Shown: positions 1 to 7,181 of the stretch, piece after piece | Position numbering within the stretch: the stretch's first letter is position 1 | How the letters are laid out: each line of letters starts with the position of its first letter | The notes under the pieces: model-generated | Database searches by the model: none | What the model was told of the DNA's origin: nothing | Seen by the model: the letters and a program-made list of their open reading frames with translations, nothing else | Translations under genes and position numbers: made by a program | Assembly (NCBI GenBank): GCA_032718475.1 | Contig: JAUCBJ010004142.1 | Coordinates: 1 to 20,130, forward strand | Length of the DNA stretch: 20,130 nt | Direction of reading: 5' to 3' | Origin: Nemertoderma westbladi | Taxonomy: Eukaryota > Xenacoelomorpha > Nemertodermatida > Nemertodermatidae

Positions 1-207
1 TCTCTCCACTACTACTTGGCCTACCGGGCCTACTCTGGGTTGGCTCAACCCCGCCACCTCCTGCCTACTAATTACGTGGCCTACCAGGCCCGCCTCGGGT
101 TGACTCAACCCCGTCGCTTCCTGCCTACTAACAACGTGGCATACCAGGCCCACCTCGGGTTGACTCAACCCTGCCACCTCCGGCTCGTTAACTACGCGGT
201 CCATCAG
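1..207. repeat. 60-bp tandem repeat, about 3.5 copies
   Basis: A 60-bp unit recurs, anchored by TGGC at 17, 77 and 137, and by GGTTGACTCAACCC-like palindromes near 46, 106 and 166. The last copy, from about 192, is diverged. Because 60 is a multiple of three, the repeat preserves reading frame on both strands, which fits an expanding repeat inside a protein-coding region. It continues left of the window. Confidence 0.75.
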
Positions 208-617
208 GCTGGCTTCCGGGCTATACACGCCCGACGCGTTCATATTAATAGCACCACAGGTACCGTTATTGGTTAAATCAATTAAATCCTCCACCCCAGT
301 TAAATTATTTTGTGCACCCAAATTAGAAACGGAATTATTTTGTTCGTTCAAAATAAAGTTATTCGGATTATTTTGCGCAATTGCGTTATTTGAATTATTT
401 TGTAAATTCGAATTCAGATTATTATTTAGATTATTTGGATTATTTTGCGTAACTACATTATTTGAATTGTTTCATACATTAATATTAGAATCATTCGGAT
501 TTAAATTTAAATTACTACTACTAGGTAAAACATTTCCTGCAATACAAGTTCGGTTAGAGTTATCCAATACGGTACTATTAATATTAACGTCGTCTACTGG
601 AGTATTATTATTACCCC
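1..617 (-). pseudogene. Asn-rich and 20-residue-repeat coding frame, partial, gag-like tail (inferred)
   Basis: Read on the minus strand from the G-tract, one frame is open to the window edge except for a TGA at 474-472. Its first part (about 612-270) is very rich in asparagine, with motifs such as QNNPNN and QNNSN. The second part (about 207-1) is built of a 20-residue repeat containing GLSQPEAGLVGHV and SRQEVA, exactly in step with a 60-bp DNA repeat. Base composition changes sharply from AT-rich to GC-rich between the two parts. I do not recognise a family. The frame could be the continuation of the gag-like protein that starts at 5038, with the LINE inserted between, because NNTPV just after the G-tract resembles INTPL near the end of the upstream gag-like frame. 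The plus strand is also open in places, so strand choice is an inference from the low-complexity pattern. Confidence 0.4.
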
Positions 618-3600
618 CCCCCCACCCCCCCCCCCCCCCCCCCCCCCGCCCGTACGGTCACACCAGTCTCGGGTCTGTCGTGCGGTTTCTGTACTACTAC
701 TAGGATCGGCATGCTGCATTGCAGCTGCATTTTTAAGAATGCTGTGCCGGCTTGTCAACAAAACAAAATTGCACCGCCACAACTCCCTATCACCCATGAC
801 ATTTGCTAGATCATCCGCATCTTTAAGGCCAGTGTCCTTTAAGATGCGTCTCAAGAAAGTCATGGGCTGTCCACCATGCTTATTCACTCCATGAGGCTGC
901 CAAAGTACAAGATTATGCACTGGCTGGTCCTCACGGCGAAAGCAATGTCCTGCAAAGCGGAGGCGATTTTGTTCTAGTGTCAAGCTTGGGGGAACCAATG
1001 AGACACCTCCAATGTTATATAGTGTCTGGTTGGAGATGTGTGCATTGTATTTGACACAATGAACCCGGCGTAGCATTCTTGTGAATGTGCCATCCAGAGA
1101 TTTGGTGTCCTCAGCAGTTAGAGCCCAGCATGGACTCCCATAGAGGAGTACTGGAACTACTGCTGCTCTAAATAATCGGACCTTAAGTTTCCGATTAATT
1201 CTCGGTGACTTCCAAATCCTGGAAAGCCTATTCAAGGCTGCCCATGCCTTTCCCTTACGTATTCGAAGGTCCTCACCTGACTTCCGGATCCATGATCCCA
1301 GGTAACAGAAGTCGTCCACATGCTCAAGCATACCATCCTTTGAGCTTATGCTCATCCGATCAGAGACTTGCTGAGGACTTTCAAAGTTAACTGTCAGAAT
1401 TTTGGTCTTTCTGGAGTTAATAAAAAGACCAACACTAGAAGCAGCATGTTCTAATGAGCTGAGGAGCCGTTGGGCTCCCTCTAATGATTCTGAGAGTACT
1501 CCTAAGTCATCAGCAAAGTCTAGATCAGTTAGGTACTTGGCAGGATTTCCTCGACTTCTGGAGCCAGTAGGTGGAGTTATCATCACCCCATCATCATTAT
1601 GATGATCTAAGGACATGCGTAGAACATAGTCAACCACAATAATGAACAAGAATGGTGCAAGTGTGTCTCCTTGGAGGACGCCCCATAACACTTCAAATGG
1701 TTCTGTGTCACCGTCAACAGTAGACACAAATGTTGTCGAACCATCGTATACTGATCTGATTGCTGCAATAATTTCATCAGGAATCCCATATAATGAAAGT
1801 ATGCTGAACATACGTGAGCGAGAGACTGAATCAAAGGCCTTGAAGAAGTCAACAAAGATAACAGCCAGATGCCTGTCTTTCTTTTTTGATAATTCTTCAA
1901 TTATCCTTCTAAGTGCCAAAATGGGCTCCATGGTCCCACGACCTTTACGGAACCCATTCTGATTTCCACGGAGCAGTCTCTCAATGGGATCCCTGATGCG
2001 ATTTAATAGAATCCTATTGTATAGCTTTGCAGCAATCGAGATCAATGAGATTCCCCGAAAAGAACCATAGAGTGTTAGGTTGCCCTTCTTGGGAACTGGC
2101 ACCAACTTATTTGTTTTCATTTCTTGTGGGACTCTTGTTGTACGGTACATGTCTACTATGATGGGATAGATGAGCTTTAAACACTCAGGTATTTTAAAGA
2201 CCTCAGGGGGAACACCATCTACTCCACTGGCACGATTGGTCTTAATGCTCTTTGCAGCAGCCTTCACTTCTGCAAAGGAGATATCGCCAATGGGAATATC
2301 TGGGAGTACAGACTCAGACACCTTTACTTCTATAAAGTTATCAGGCAATACCCTGTCATTATTGAGGAGCTTTTCAAAGTGGGCTTTCCAACCATTGAGG
2401 CGATCGGCTGGTGATTCAGCCTTAACCTTGGTGGTTGGTTGGCTTTTCCGCCCAGAAAGCAGATTGATCGATTTCCATGCCTGGGATGATTGCCTGCTGT
2501 CGTCAGCATCATTGATGGCATCAACCTGTTGGTTTATTAGCTCCTGTAGATTAACAGAGTACTGCCTGTTCAGGGACCTAGATGCAGCCTTAACTGCATT
2601 CTTGGCCGCTGTAGTCTGTTTGAGTCGGGACTCTTTCTGCGCCTTATGAAGGTCATTTCGGCACTTTTGAATTTTGTTGTCAGTCCAGGGGGCCCTTTTC
2701 CTGTTTCGAGGGTATACAGGAACTGTTTCTGCAGCTGCTAACTTAACTGCTTCTGTAAAGGCAGTATAGCCCTCACAGTGATCTGCCGCCTCAGAGGCAA
2801 GAGCCTCATACCTGTTGCTCAGCTGTAGTGTGAAGCTGGATCTCACACTTGGCTGTTGCAACAGAGAGGACCAGTCATGCCGCGGCAAGGCAGATTTCGT
2901 TGTTCTGCTAGCACGCAGACTAAGTCTTACCTTGGCCACAATAAGGCGGTGATCACTGGAGAAGGGTCGAAGTGTAAATGCATTACAGTCTTGTATAGAG
3001 CTCCTGTATTTCCTACGAAACAGAATATGGTCTATCTGGGACTTGTGACCACTGGGTCCACTATGAGTCCATAGCTTTCCAGTTCGCTTCTTGAACTGGG
3101 TTCCAGCCGAAAACAATCCATTTCCAGAGATAAAATCCTGAAGATGGACAGAATTTCGGTTAACACTATTGCTATAGACCCAGGGCGATGTAGGTGATTG
3201 ATGCAGACTTGCATTAAAGTCTCCCAGGAATGTTAAGAATGCATGCTGATCCACTCCATCAGTAGCTGCTTGTAGATTGTGGTAGAAATTTTCCACCTCC
3301 TCTACAGGGGCAACACTAGTTGGAGAGTAGCACACAATCAGAACCACCTTAGGAAACTTCTTAGCCAGTCTTCCAGAACATGAGAAGTGGCAACGGATGA
3401 TGCGGTTAGAGATTTGGTCTATTTTGTCCAATGCTGCATGTGCAGTTGGATTCATCAATAGACCAATTCCACCATTGCCACTATCATCTGCTGACGCGAG
3501 GGCGAGTCGCCAACCGCCCCCCATGTCCTTAATCAGAACCTCATCAGTCTGTCCAGTCTGCATTCGGTGCTCTTGAACACCCACTGCGCTAAGAGAGAGC

Positions 3601-3698
3601 TTATCTGCCAAGGCAGTCAGCTCACCTTGTCGCATTGGGGACCCGAGTGTTAGGGTGTTTACTGAGGCTAGTCTAGTGACTTGCCTCAGATTCACCAA
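594..3698 (-). CDS. LINE ORF2: apurinic-type endonuclease plus reverse transcriptase
   Basis: The product would nick target DNA and copy the element's RNA at the nick. About 1034 residues are open without a stop. The N-terminal endonuclease shows VQEHR (E43), GDFNA (D160, N162), QIDHI (D223, H224) and SSDHR (D249, H250). The reverse transcriptase spans roughly 525-800 with LVPVPKKG, NGFRKGRG, FVDFFKAFD (D617), GVLQGDTLAP and the catalytic LDFADD (D730, D731). A C-terminal region from about 800 has FCYLGSWI and RLRFAGHCFRRE, as in animal LINE proteins often annotated 'craniofacial development protein 2-like'. The open frame starts at a TTG; there is no in-frame ATG before the endonuclease fold begins, and the nearest, M22, lies inside its first strand region. 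Residues after about 1016 are poly-glycine from the G-tract and probably not native. The clade (RTE-like or a relative) is not resolved here. Confidence 0.9.
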   Translation of the reverse strand: MVNLRQVTRLASVNTLTLGSPMRQGELTALADKLSLSAVGVQEHRMQTGQTDEVLIKDMGGGWRLALASADDSGNGGIGLLMNPTAHAALDKIDQISNRIIRCHFSCSGRLAKKFPKVVLIVCYSPTSVAPVEEVENFYHNLQAATDGVDQHAFLTFLGDFNASLHQSPTSPWVYSNSVNRNSVHLQDFISGNGLFSAGTQFKKRTGKLWTHSGPSGHKSQIDHILFRRKYRSSIQDCNAFTLRPFSSDHRLIVAKVRLSLRASRTTKSALPRHDWSSLLQQPSVRSSFTLQLSNRYEALASEAADHCEGYTAFTEAVKLAAAETVPVYPRNRKRAPWTDNKIQKCRNDLHKAQKESRLKQTTAAKNAVKAASRSLNRQYSVNLQELINQQVDAINDADDSRQSSQAWKSINLLSGRKSQPTTKVKAESPADRLNGWKAHFEKLLNNDRVLPDNFIEVKVSESVLPDIPIGDISFAEVKAAAKSIKTNRASGVDGVPPEVFKIPECLKLIYPIIVDMYRTTRVPQEMKTNKLVPVPKKGNLTLYGSFRGISLISIAAKLYNRILLNRIRDPIERLLRGNQNGFRKGRGTMEPILALRRIIEELSKKKDRHLAVIFVDFFKAFDSVSRSRMFSILSLYGIPDEIIAAIRSVYDGSTTFVSTVDGDTEPFEVLWGVLQGDTLAPFLFIIVVDYVLRMSLDHHNDDGVMITPPTGSRSRGNPAKYLTDLDFADDLGVLSESLEGAQRLLSSLEHAASSVGLFINSRKTKILTVNFESPQQVSDRMSISSKDGMLEHVDDFCYLGSWIRKSGEDLRIRKGKAWAALNRLSRIWKSPRINRKLKVRLFRAAVVPVLLYGSPCWALTAEDTKSLDGTFTRMLRRVHCVKYNAHISNQTLYNIGGVSLVPPSLTLEQNRLRFAGHCFRREDQPVHNLVLWQPHGVNKHGGQPMTFLRRILKDTGLKDADDLANVMGDRELWRCNFVLLTSRHSILKNAAAMQHADPSSSTETARQTRDWCDRTGGGGGGGGGGGGVIIILQ
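614..651. repeat. Poly(C)/poly(G) tract at the LINE 3' boundary
   Basis: An almost pure C run on the plus strand (two interruptions) lies at the junction between LINE ORF2 sequence and the Asn-rich frame. ORF2 reads into it as a glycine run. Long G runs are prone to length error in sequencing, so the reading frame across the tract cannot be trusted. Confidence 0.85.
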
Positions 3699-3700
3699 TG
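652..3700 (-). mobile_element. Non-LTR retrotransposon (LINE), near-complete copy A
   Basis: The element body carries an uninterrupted ORF2 with endonuclease and reverse transcriptase. Two truncated relatives of very high nucleotide similarity occur in this window (10818-11908 plus; 15601-16748 minus), which shows the family has been active recently. The 5' edge is uncertain: ORF2 begins inside or right at the end of a gag-like frame, which may be the LINE's own ORF1 or a host element. No 3' poly(A) or microsatellite tail is visible; the element ends instead at a poly(G) tract. An imperfect match between the flanks, AATACCCCACT on the minus strand near 3731 and AATACTCCAGT near 607, could be a diverged target duplication. 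Confidence 0.75.
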
Positions 3701-3964
3701 GCTTTGTTGGTCGGTTTCTGTAAGTGGGGTATTAATAAATGTTTCCACGACCCCTGGTTCCTCATGAACACTCGAGCCAGCCTCACTCTCCGACAATCCC
3801 ATCCGCGCCAACTCCAGTTTGCGCTTCTGTCTGGTTTGGTACTGAATTAACCCCCCTAGGCGGGCATGTAAACCATCCCGCACACGCCTCCCCTCTGCTA
3901 TCATTTCCCAACTCTCCCGCGCACTCTGTTCGGCCAGTTCCCTCTCTCTCTCAATTCTCTCCAT
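3692..3964 (-). CDS. Continuation of gag-like ORF after an in-frame TGA
   Basis: This 90-residue frame follows directly on the upstream gag-like ORF: the TGA at 3967-3965 is immediately followed by ATG at 3964-3962 in the same frame. Its start (MERIERERELAEQSARESWE) continues the charged coiled-coil character of the upstream end, so the two parts were almost certainly one protein of about 447 residues. Its own stop (TGA, 3694-3692) overlaps the first codons of LINE ORF2, which is read in the -1 frame. It could be a separately re-initiated product, a readthrough extension, or simply the remainder of a gene broken by one mutation. No known domain is recognised. Confidence 0.6.
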   Translation of the reverse strand: MERIERERELAEQSARESWEMIAEGRRVRDGLHARLGGLIQYQTRQKRKLELARMGLSESEAGSSVHEEPGVVETFINTPLTETDQQSHW

Positions 3965-5038
3965 TCATCTCGCCTCGCGCTCTTTACGTTCCGCCTTGCG
4001 CTCTTTACGTTCACTCTCCTCTCTCGCCTCACGCTCTTCTTGTTCCTTCCTCCCTATTTCCTCACACTCCCTAAAACTTTTTGCGGCTCTCTCGGCCCTC
4101 TCTCCGGTCTCTCTAACCAGTTCCACTTCTTTCTCTAATAGCGCTTTCCCTTCCTCTAACTGTCTCTCTACTTCTCTCTGACCTTGCGCTATCAGATCAA
4201 GATGGTACATCGCATTTATTTCTCTCACCCGTCTTTCTTTTACGGAGGATGTAGCAGACTTATCGGTTGTGACGGATTCCCTCCGCCTCCCCGTCCTACT
4301 AACTTTCCCCCCCTTCCTGGAACTTCCTCCGACCGACGAGACCGAATCCTCGGGGTTAACCTCGGATTCGCCCTCCTCAGGTCTTCTCCAACCCACTAAT
4401 TTTATTCCCCGGGCATCGACTAAGTATGGCCCTACGTACACTACACTAGGTTGCATACCCCTACACCGCCATAAATCACACAGTTCCTCGGCAACCCCTC
4501 TCGCTCTCTCCTTGGCCAGTTCTCTCTGCCCGAAGCACATTAGATAACTAAAATGTTTATCCGACTCACCTAGTCCCTTTGTCAGCTTTACCTCGTCTAT
4601 CCTAGCCCCCTCCTTGGCCTCCTTAAGTATCTTCCGGGTCGCATTGTAGGCCCGTCGAAGTCGATCAGAAACCCCGACGTCCTCGTCGCCGACCTCTCCT
4701 CCATCTCTCCGGGTCCGACGTCGTACCGGCGGCCCCACCGTTGCCGTTCCGGTGGGCCTTCCGTCGCCCTCGGCCTGTGGCTGGCCGGCGACATCGGCAC
4801 GTCGACCGTCGTCGTGTGTCGACTCGTCTCTTTCTCCTTCCAACTCGCCCTCACCTTCTCTCAACTCGACTCCCCCTCCTCTCGACTCGACTTCTGGCTC
4901 CAGACGGCCCCCCTCATCCTGAACTGCCGGATGACCCGTTTCCGATGGGTCCGGCGTCGTAGGCCTATACCGTCTGGTCGCGGCCTCGCGGATCGTTAGT
5001 TCTTCGTCCGGGGTCCGCGTTGGCGTTACGTCGCTCAT
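3965..5038 (-). CDS. Gag/ORF1-like charged coiled-coil protein of a retroelement
   Basis: A 357-residue protein, extremely rich in Glu and Arg. Residues 1-120 look disordered and acidic/Arg-rich. Residues about 125-215 are the most ordered part, with SDRLRRAYNATRKILKEAKEG, FSYLMCFGQRELAKERARG and VVYVGPYLVDARGIKLVGW. Residues 265-357 form a long heptad-like coiled coil ending in runs of ER, KE and REAR. No zinc knuckle (CCHC) is seen. Size, coiled coil and position upstream of a retrotransposon polymerase suggest an RNA-binding Gag or LINE ORF1 protein, but no family match is claimed. The start ATG has A at -3. Composition is GC-rich compared with the AT-rich Asn-rich frame at 270-600. It ends at a TGA directly followed by ATG. 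Confidence 0.6.
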   Translation of the reverse strand: MSDVTPTRTPDEELTIREAATRRYRPTTPDPSETGHPAVQDEGGRLEPEVESRGGGVELREGEGELEGERDESTHDDGRRADVAGQPQAEGDGRPTGTATVGPPVRRRTRRDGGEVGDEDVGVSDRLRRAYNATRKILKEAKEGARIDEVKLTKGLGESDKHFSYLMCFGQRELAKERARGVAEELCDLWRCRGMQPSVVYVGPYLVDARGIKLVGWRRPEEGESEVNPEDSVSSVGGSSRKGGKVSRTGRRRESVTTDKSATSSVKERRVREINAMYHLDLIAQGQREVERQLEEGKALLEKEVELVRETGERAERAAKSFRECEEIGRKEQEEREAREESERKERKAERKEREAR

Positions 5039-5111
5039 CTTTGTACTTTAGATTGGTGGCTGGTAGTCACTGTTCAACTAGGGGCGGCAGCTTGGGTTTT
5101 AATCACTGTGA

Positions 5112-5132
5112 CGGGATCCACGAAGGATCCCG
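5112..5132. other. Perfect hairpin in the leader (8-bp stem, 5-nt loop)
   Basis: CGGGATCC and GGATCCCG flank the loop ACGAA, about 75-95 nt upstream of the gag-like start. In RNA read from the minus strand it would form a stable stem in the 5' leader; a packaging or translation role is possible but unproven. Confidence 0.6.
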
Positions 5133-5502
5133 ATTTATCCGGTTTGTTAATCTACGCGTCCCCGCCGTGTGTGAAAGGTGAAAAGAGTTTGTGTTATTCG
5201 TTGTATATAATCCTTGGGTATAATAGTATAGATGAATGATGGTAATATAGAATTGCTGATATAGTATACGGAAGGCGGGAAACGGTGATTAAAAGTCGCG
5301 GTACTTCCCTAGCTAAAACTAACCTAACTAACACCAAATGATACACTGACTAATGATAACTGTACTGAATGATAATATATTGCACGGTTGGCCAAGTTAC
5401 GCTACTCAGCCGGTGCCTTCCCCCCATTGGCTAATAACTCTGTTGTCGCCCTTTGCCCCCCTCTGAAGTGCTTCCCTTCGCCCCTGCTATTCTCTCTCTT
5501 TC

Positions 5503-5519
5503 AGGGGTGTAACCCCTGA
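5503..5519. other. Short palindrome CAGGGGT-GTA-ACCCCTG
   Basis: Seven-base inverted repeat with a three-base loop, followed by a (TG)n stretch at about 5526-5540. It sits in the proposed upstream promoter part of the leader. Function unknown. Confidence 0.5.
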
Positions 5520-5655
5520 CCCCTGTTGTGTGTGTGTGTTTCTCCTTCCCACTTTGTTAGGGTGACACGAGGTTGATATTGGTAATCAATCTGCTCGTGC
5601 TCCCAATATTGCTTAACGGTTCACTTTATGGGGTAGATTAGCGGAATTGAATACG

Positions 5656-5970
5656 CTAACACTCATCGTCCTCTTCTTCTTCATCTTTCTCACTCAAATT
5701 TTCCTCATTTTCTAGGGGTAACTGTTTTTGTATCCCTTTCAAAATATTCATAACTTTATGAAATTTATGTTCCATTGTCTGTTTTATCTGTAATATATCA
5801 CGCTCATCTCTCTTTTTCATTTCATCTTCACTAAAAATATCTCCGGATTTTTTAAAATTTTTTGGTAACGGCTCCATTGGTTTTTCCTTTCTATGTGTTT
5901 CCATATGTCGAGATAGATTATCTTGTCTCATTTCTTTATTACAAACCAAACAACTTTCATCTCTATGCAT
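5656..5970 (-). CDS. Small C2H2 zinc-finger protein, probably truncated
   Basis: A 104-residue frame starting MHRDESCLVCNKEMRQ, with one classical C2H2 finger near the N-terminus (C7, C10, H22, H26; CLVC then DNLSRHMETH). The middle is Lys/Glu-rich and helical (ILQIKQTMEHKFHKVMNILK), suggesting a short coiled coil. The C-terminus is acidic (EEEEDDE) and stops abruptly with Cys-stop, where the stop lies in a TGTTAG sequence that may be the first bases of an inserted LTR. One finger followed by an acidic tail suggests a DNA-binding or transposon-associated protein whose C-terminal part is missing. It may also be a single exon. It has its own promoter-like upstream region with CCAAT boxes and a TATA-like box. 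Confidence 0.5.
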   Translation of the reverse strand: MHRDESCLVCNKEMRQDNLSRHMETHRKEKPMEPLPKNFKKSGDIFSEDEMKKRDERDILQIKQTMEHKFHKVMNILKGIQKQLPLENEENLSEKDEEEEDDEC

Positions 5971-6026
5971 TATATAGCAATGTCAATTGATAGTATTGAA
6001 TTTAAGCTAAATGATTTTACAAAATG

Positions 6027-6077
6027 TTAAATAAATAAAACTTTTATGAAAATAAATAAAACTTTTTAAAATAAAAA
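6027..6077. repeat. AATAAA-rich short direct repeat
   Basis: AAATAAATAAAACTTTT occurs twice in direct orientation about 20 bp apart, followed by AAAATAAAAATT. On the plus strand it supplies several AATAAA polyadenylation-like signals, but no plus-strand gene ends here. On the minus strand it would be the 5' untranslated region of the zinc-finger ORF. Confidence 0.5.
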
Positions 6078-6110
6078 TTAGAGAATGAATGGGAATGCGG
6101 TGAACGGGGG

Positions 6111-6208
6111 CTATTATAGAGGGAGGCTAGAATGGATTATCCAATCAGAGAGCGAGGGTGTGTTAGGCAGCCAATCAGGACTCGAGGGAGGAAAGTTAGG
6201 CAGCCAAT
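6111..6208 (-). promoter_or_regulatory. Promoter-like block: three CCAAT boxes and a TATA-like box
   Basis: CCAAT pentamers begin at 6141, 6171 and 6204 on the plus strand (ATTGG on the minus), spaced 30 and 33 bp, two of them in the shared context GGCAGCCAAT. A TATAATA-like sequence lies at about 6119-6113 on the minus strand. Evenly spaced CCAAT boxes of about three helical turns are the known arrangement for NF-Y-driven promoters. The nearest downstream frame on the minus strand is the zinc-finger ORF beginning at 5970. Confidence 0.45.
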
Positions 6209-6458
6209 GAGAGAGAAGATGCGAGTACAGTGGTAAAGCCCATCCATGGTGAGATAACGTCACACTAACTCTCAAGGATAGTTATACTCACCATTCAAAT
6301 ATCCCTCGCAAACCAGATTCCCCCATAATCTAAAGTATTCCACTTCAATGCAAAATATATAGAGCTTTAGTTGGATTTGAACCTGTGCTTGTAAACTCTT
6401 TTGTGCTCGTATATTGAAATTTATTGTTCATATAATGCGATATAACTCGGCTATTTAG
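6209..6458. other. Intergenic, no gene seen
   Basis: No open frame or clear repeat. A pol III B-box match (GGTTCAAATCC on the minus strand) lies at 6383-6373, without a convincing A-box, so no tRNA or SINE is called. Confidence 0.5.
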
Positions 6459-7181
6459 TGTGCGCCTCAGTGAGGTATAGTCTGTGCGTCAGTGAGGCAT
6501 AGTCTATGCCCCAGTGCCTCAGTGAGGCATAGTCTATGCCTCAGTGAGACATAGTCTATGCCTCAGTCAGGAATATCTATGCCTCAGTGCCTCAGTAAGG
6601 CATAGTCTATGCCTAAGTGAGGCATAGTCTGTGCCTCAGTGCCCCAGTGAGGCATAGTCTGTGCCTCAGTGAGGTATAGTCTGTGCCTCAGTGAGGCATA
6701 GTCTGTGCCTCAGTGAGGCATAGTCTGTGCCTCAGTGCCTCAGTGAGGCATTGTCTATGCCTCAGTGAGGCATAGTCTGTGCTTCAGTGAGGCATAGTCT
6801 GTGCCTCAGTGAGGCATAGTCTGTGCCTCAGTGAGGCATAGTCTGTGCCTCAGTGAGGCATAGTCTGTGCCTCAGTGAGGCATAGTCTGTGCCTCAGTGA
6901 GGCATAGTCTGTGCCTAAGTGAGGCATAGTCTGTGCCTCAGTGAGGCATAGTCTGTGCCTCAGTGAGGCATAGTCTGTGCCTCAGTGAGGCATAGTCTTT
7001 GCCTCAGTGAGGCATAGTCTGTGCCTCAGTGAGGCATAGTCTGTGCCTCAGTGCCTCAGTGAGGCATAGTCTGTGCCTCAGTGAGGCATAGTCTATGCCT
7101 CAGTGCCTCAGTGAGGCATAGTCTGTGCCTCAGTGAGGCATTGTCTATGCCTCAGTGCCTCAGTGACGCATAGTCTTTGTC
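6459..7181. repeat. 22-bp palindromic minisatellite, about 30 units
   Basis: The unit is the 15-mer TGCCTCAGTGAGGCA followed by TAGTCTG. The 15-mer is itself an inverted repeat (TGCCTC, loop AGT, GAGGCA). At several places an extra 8-bp GCCTCAGT makes 30-bp units (for example near 6515, 6585, 6730, 7050, 7105 and 7155). Left and right edges are more diverged (CTATGCC, CAGTGACGC) than the centre near 6800-7020, which is nearly homogeneous. There is no open reading frame through it because TAG recurs in each unit. Confidence 0.95.

Larger units (their letters stand above)
5039..5661 (-). promoter_or_regulatory. Leader of the gag-like ORF, possible LTR or LINE 5' UTR
   Basis: No gene lies here. 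On the minus strand the block begins TGTTAGCG at 5661, exactly where the neighbouring zinc-finger frame is cut short, as an LTR insertion would do. It contains GCCAAT at 5431-5426, a TATATA at about 5208-5203, and TTAACA at about 5149-5144 that could mirror the TGTTA start. Below that is a perfect 8-bp stem with 5-nt loop (5112-5132) and then the gag-like ATG. No second LTR and no clear primer-binding site are in the window, so an LTR is only a candidate; a LINE promoter is the alternative. Confidence 0.4.

Noticed and set aside
16-276. Plus-strand 86-codon frame over the 60-bp repeat
   Set aside because: Both strands are open because the repeat is in frame. The minus strand was preferred as it links to the Asn-rich frame and the retroelement direction, but the plus strand is not excluded.
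269-703. Plus-strand 144-codon Leu/Phe-rich frame
   Set aside because: It is the complement of the Asn-rich minus frame (AAT/AAC read as ATT/GTT) and then runs into the C-tract as poly-proline; no family motif.
2170-2649. 159-codon plus-strand frame, with a near-identical one at 11008-11487 on the minus strand
   Set aside because: Both are antisense shadows of the same LINE ORF2 linker region in copies A and B.
3698-3712. Canonical -1 ribosomal slippery site joining the gag-like frame to ORF2
   Set aside because: The bases before the overlap (CAACAAAGCCATTGG) do not form an X XXY YYZ heptamer in the required frame.
3739-4962. Several Ser/Pro-rich plus-strand frames
   Set aside because: Antisense of the Glu/Arg-rich gag-like ORF; composition explained by the opposite strand.
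6373-6384. B-box match suggesting a tRNA or SINE on the minus strand
   Set aside because: No A-box at the right distance and no cloverleaf partner sequences.
6459-7181. CRISPR-like array of palindromic repeats
   Set aside because: Units are contiguous with no unique spacers, and the context is eukaryotic.
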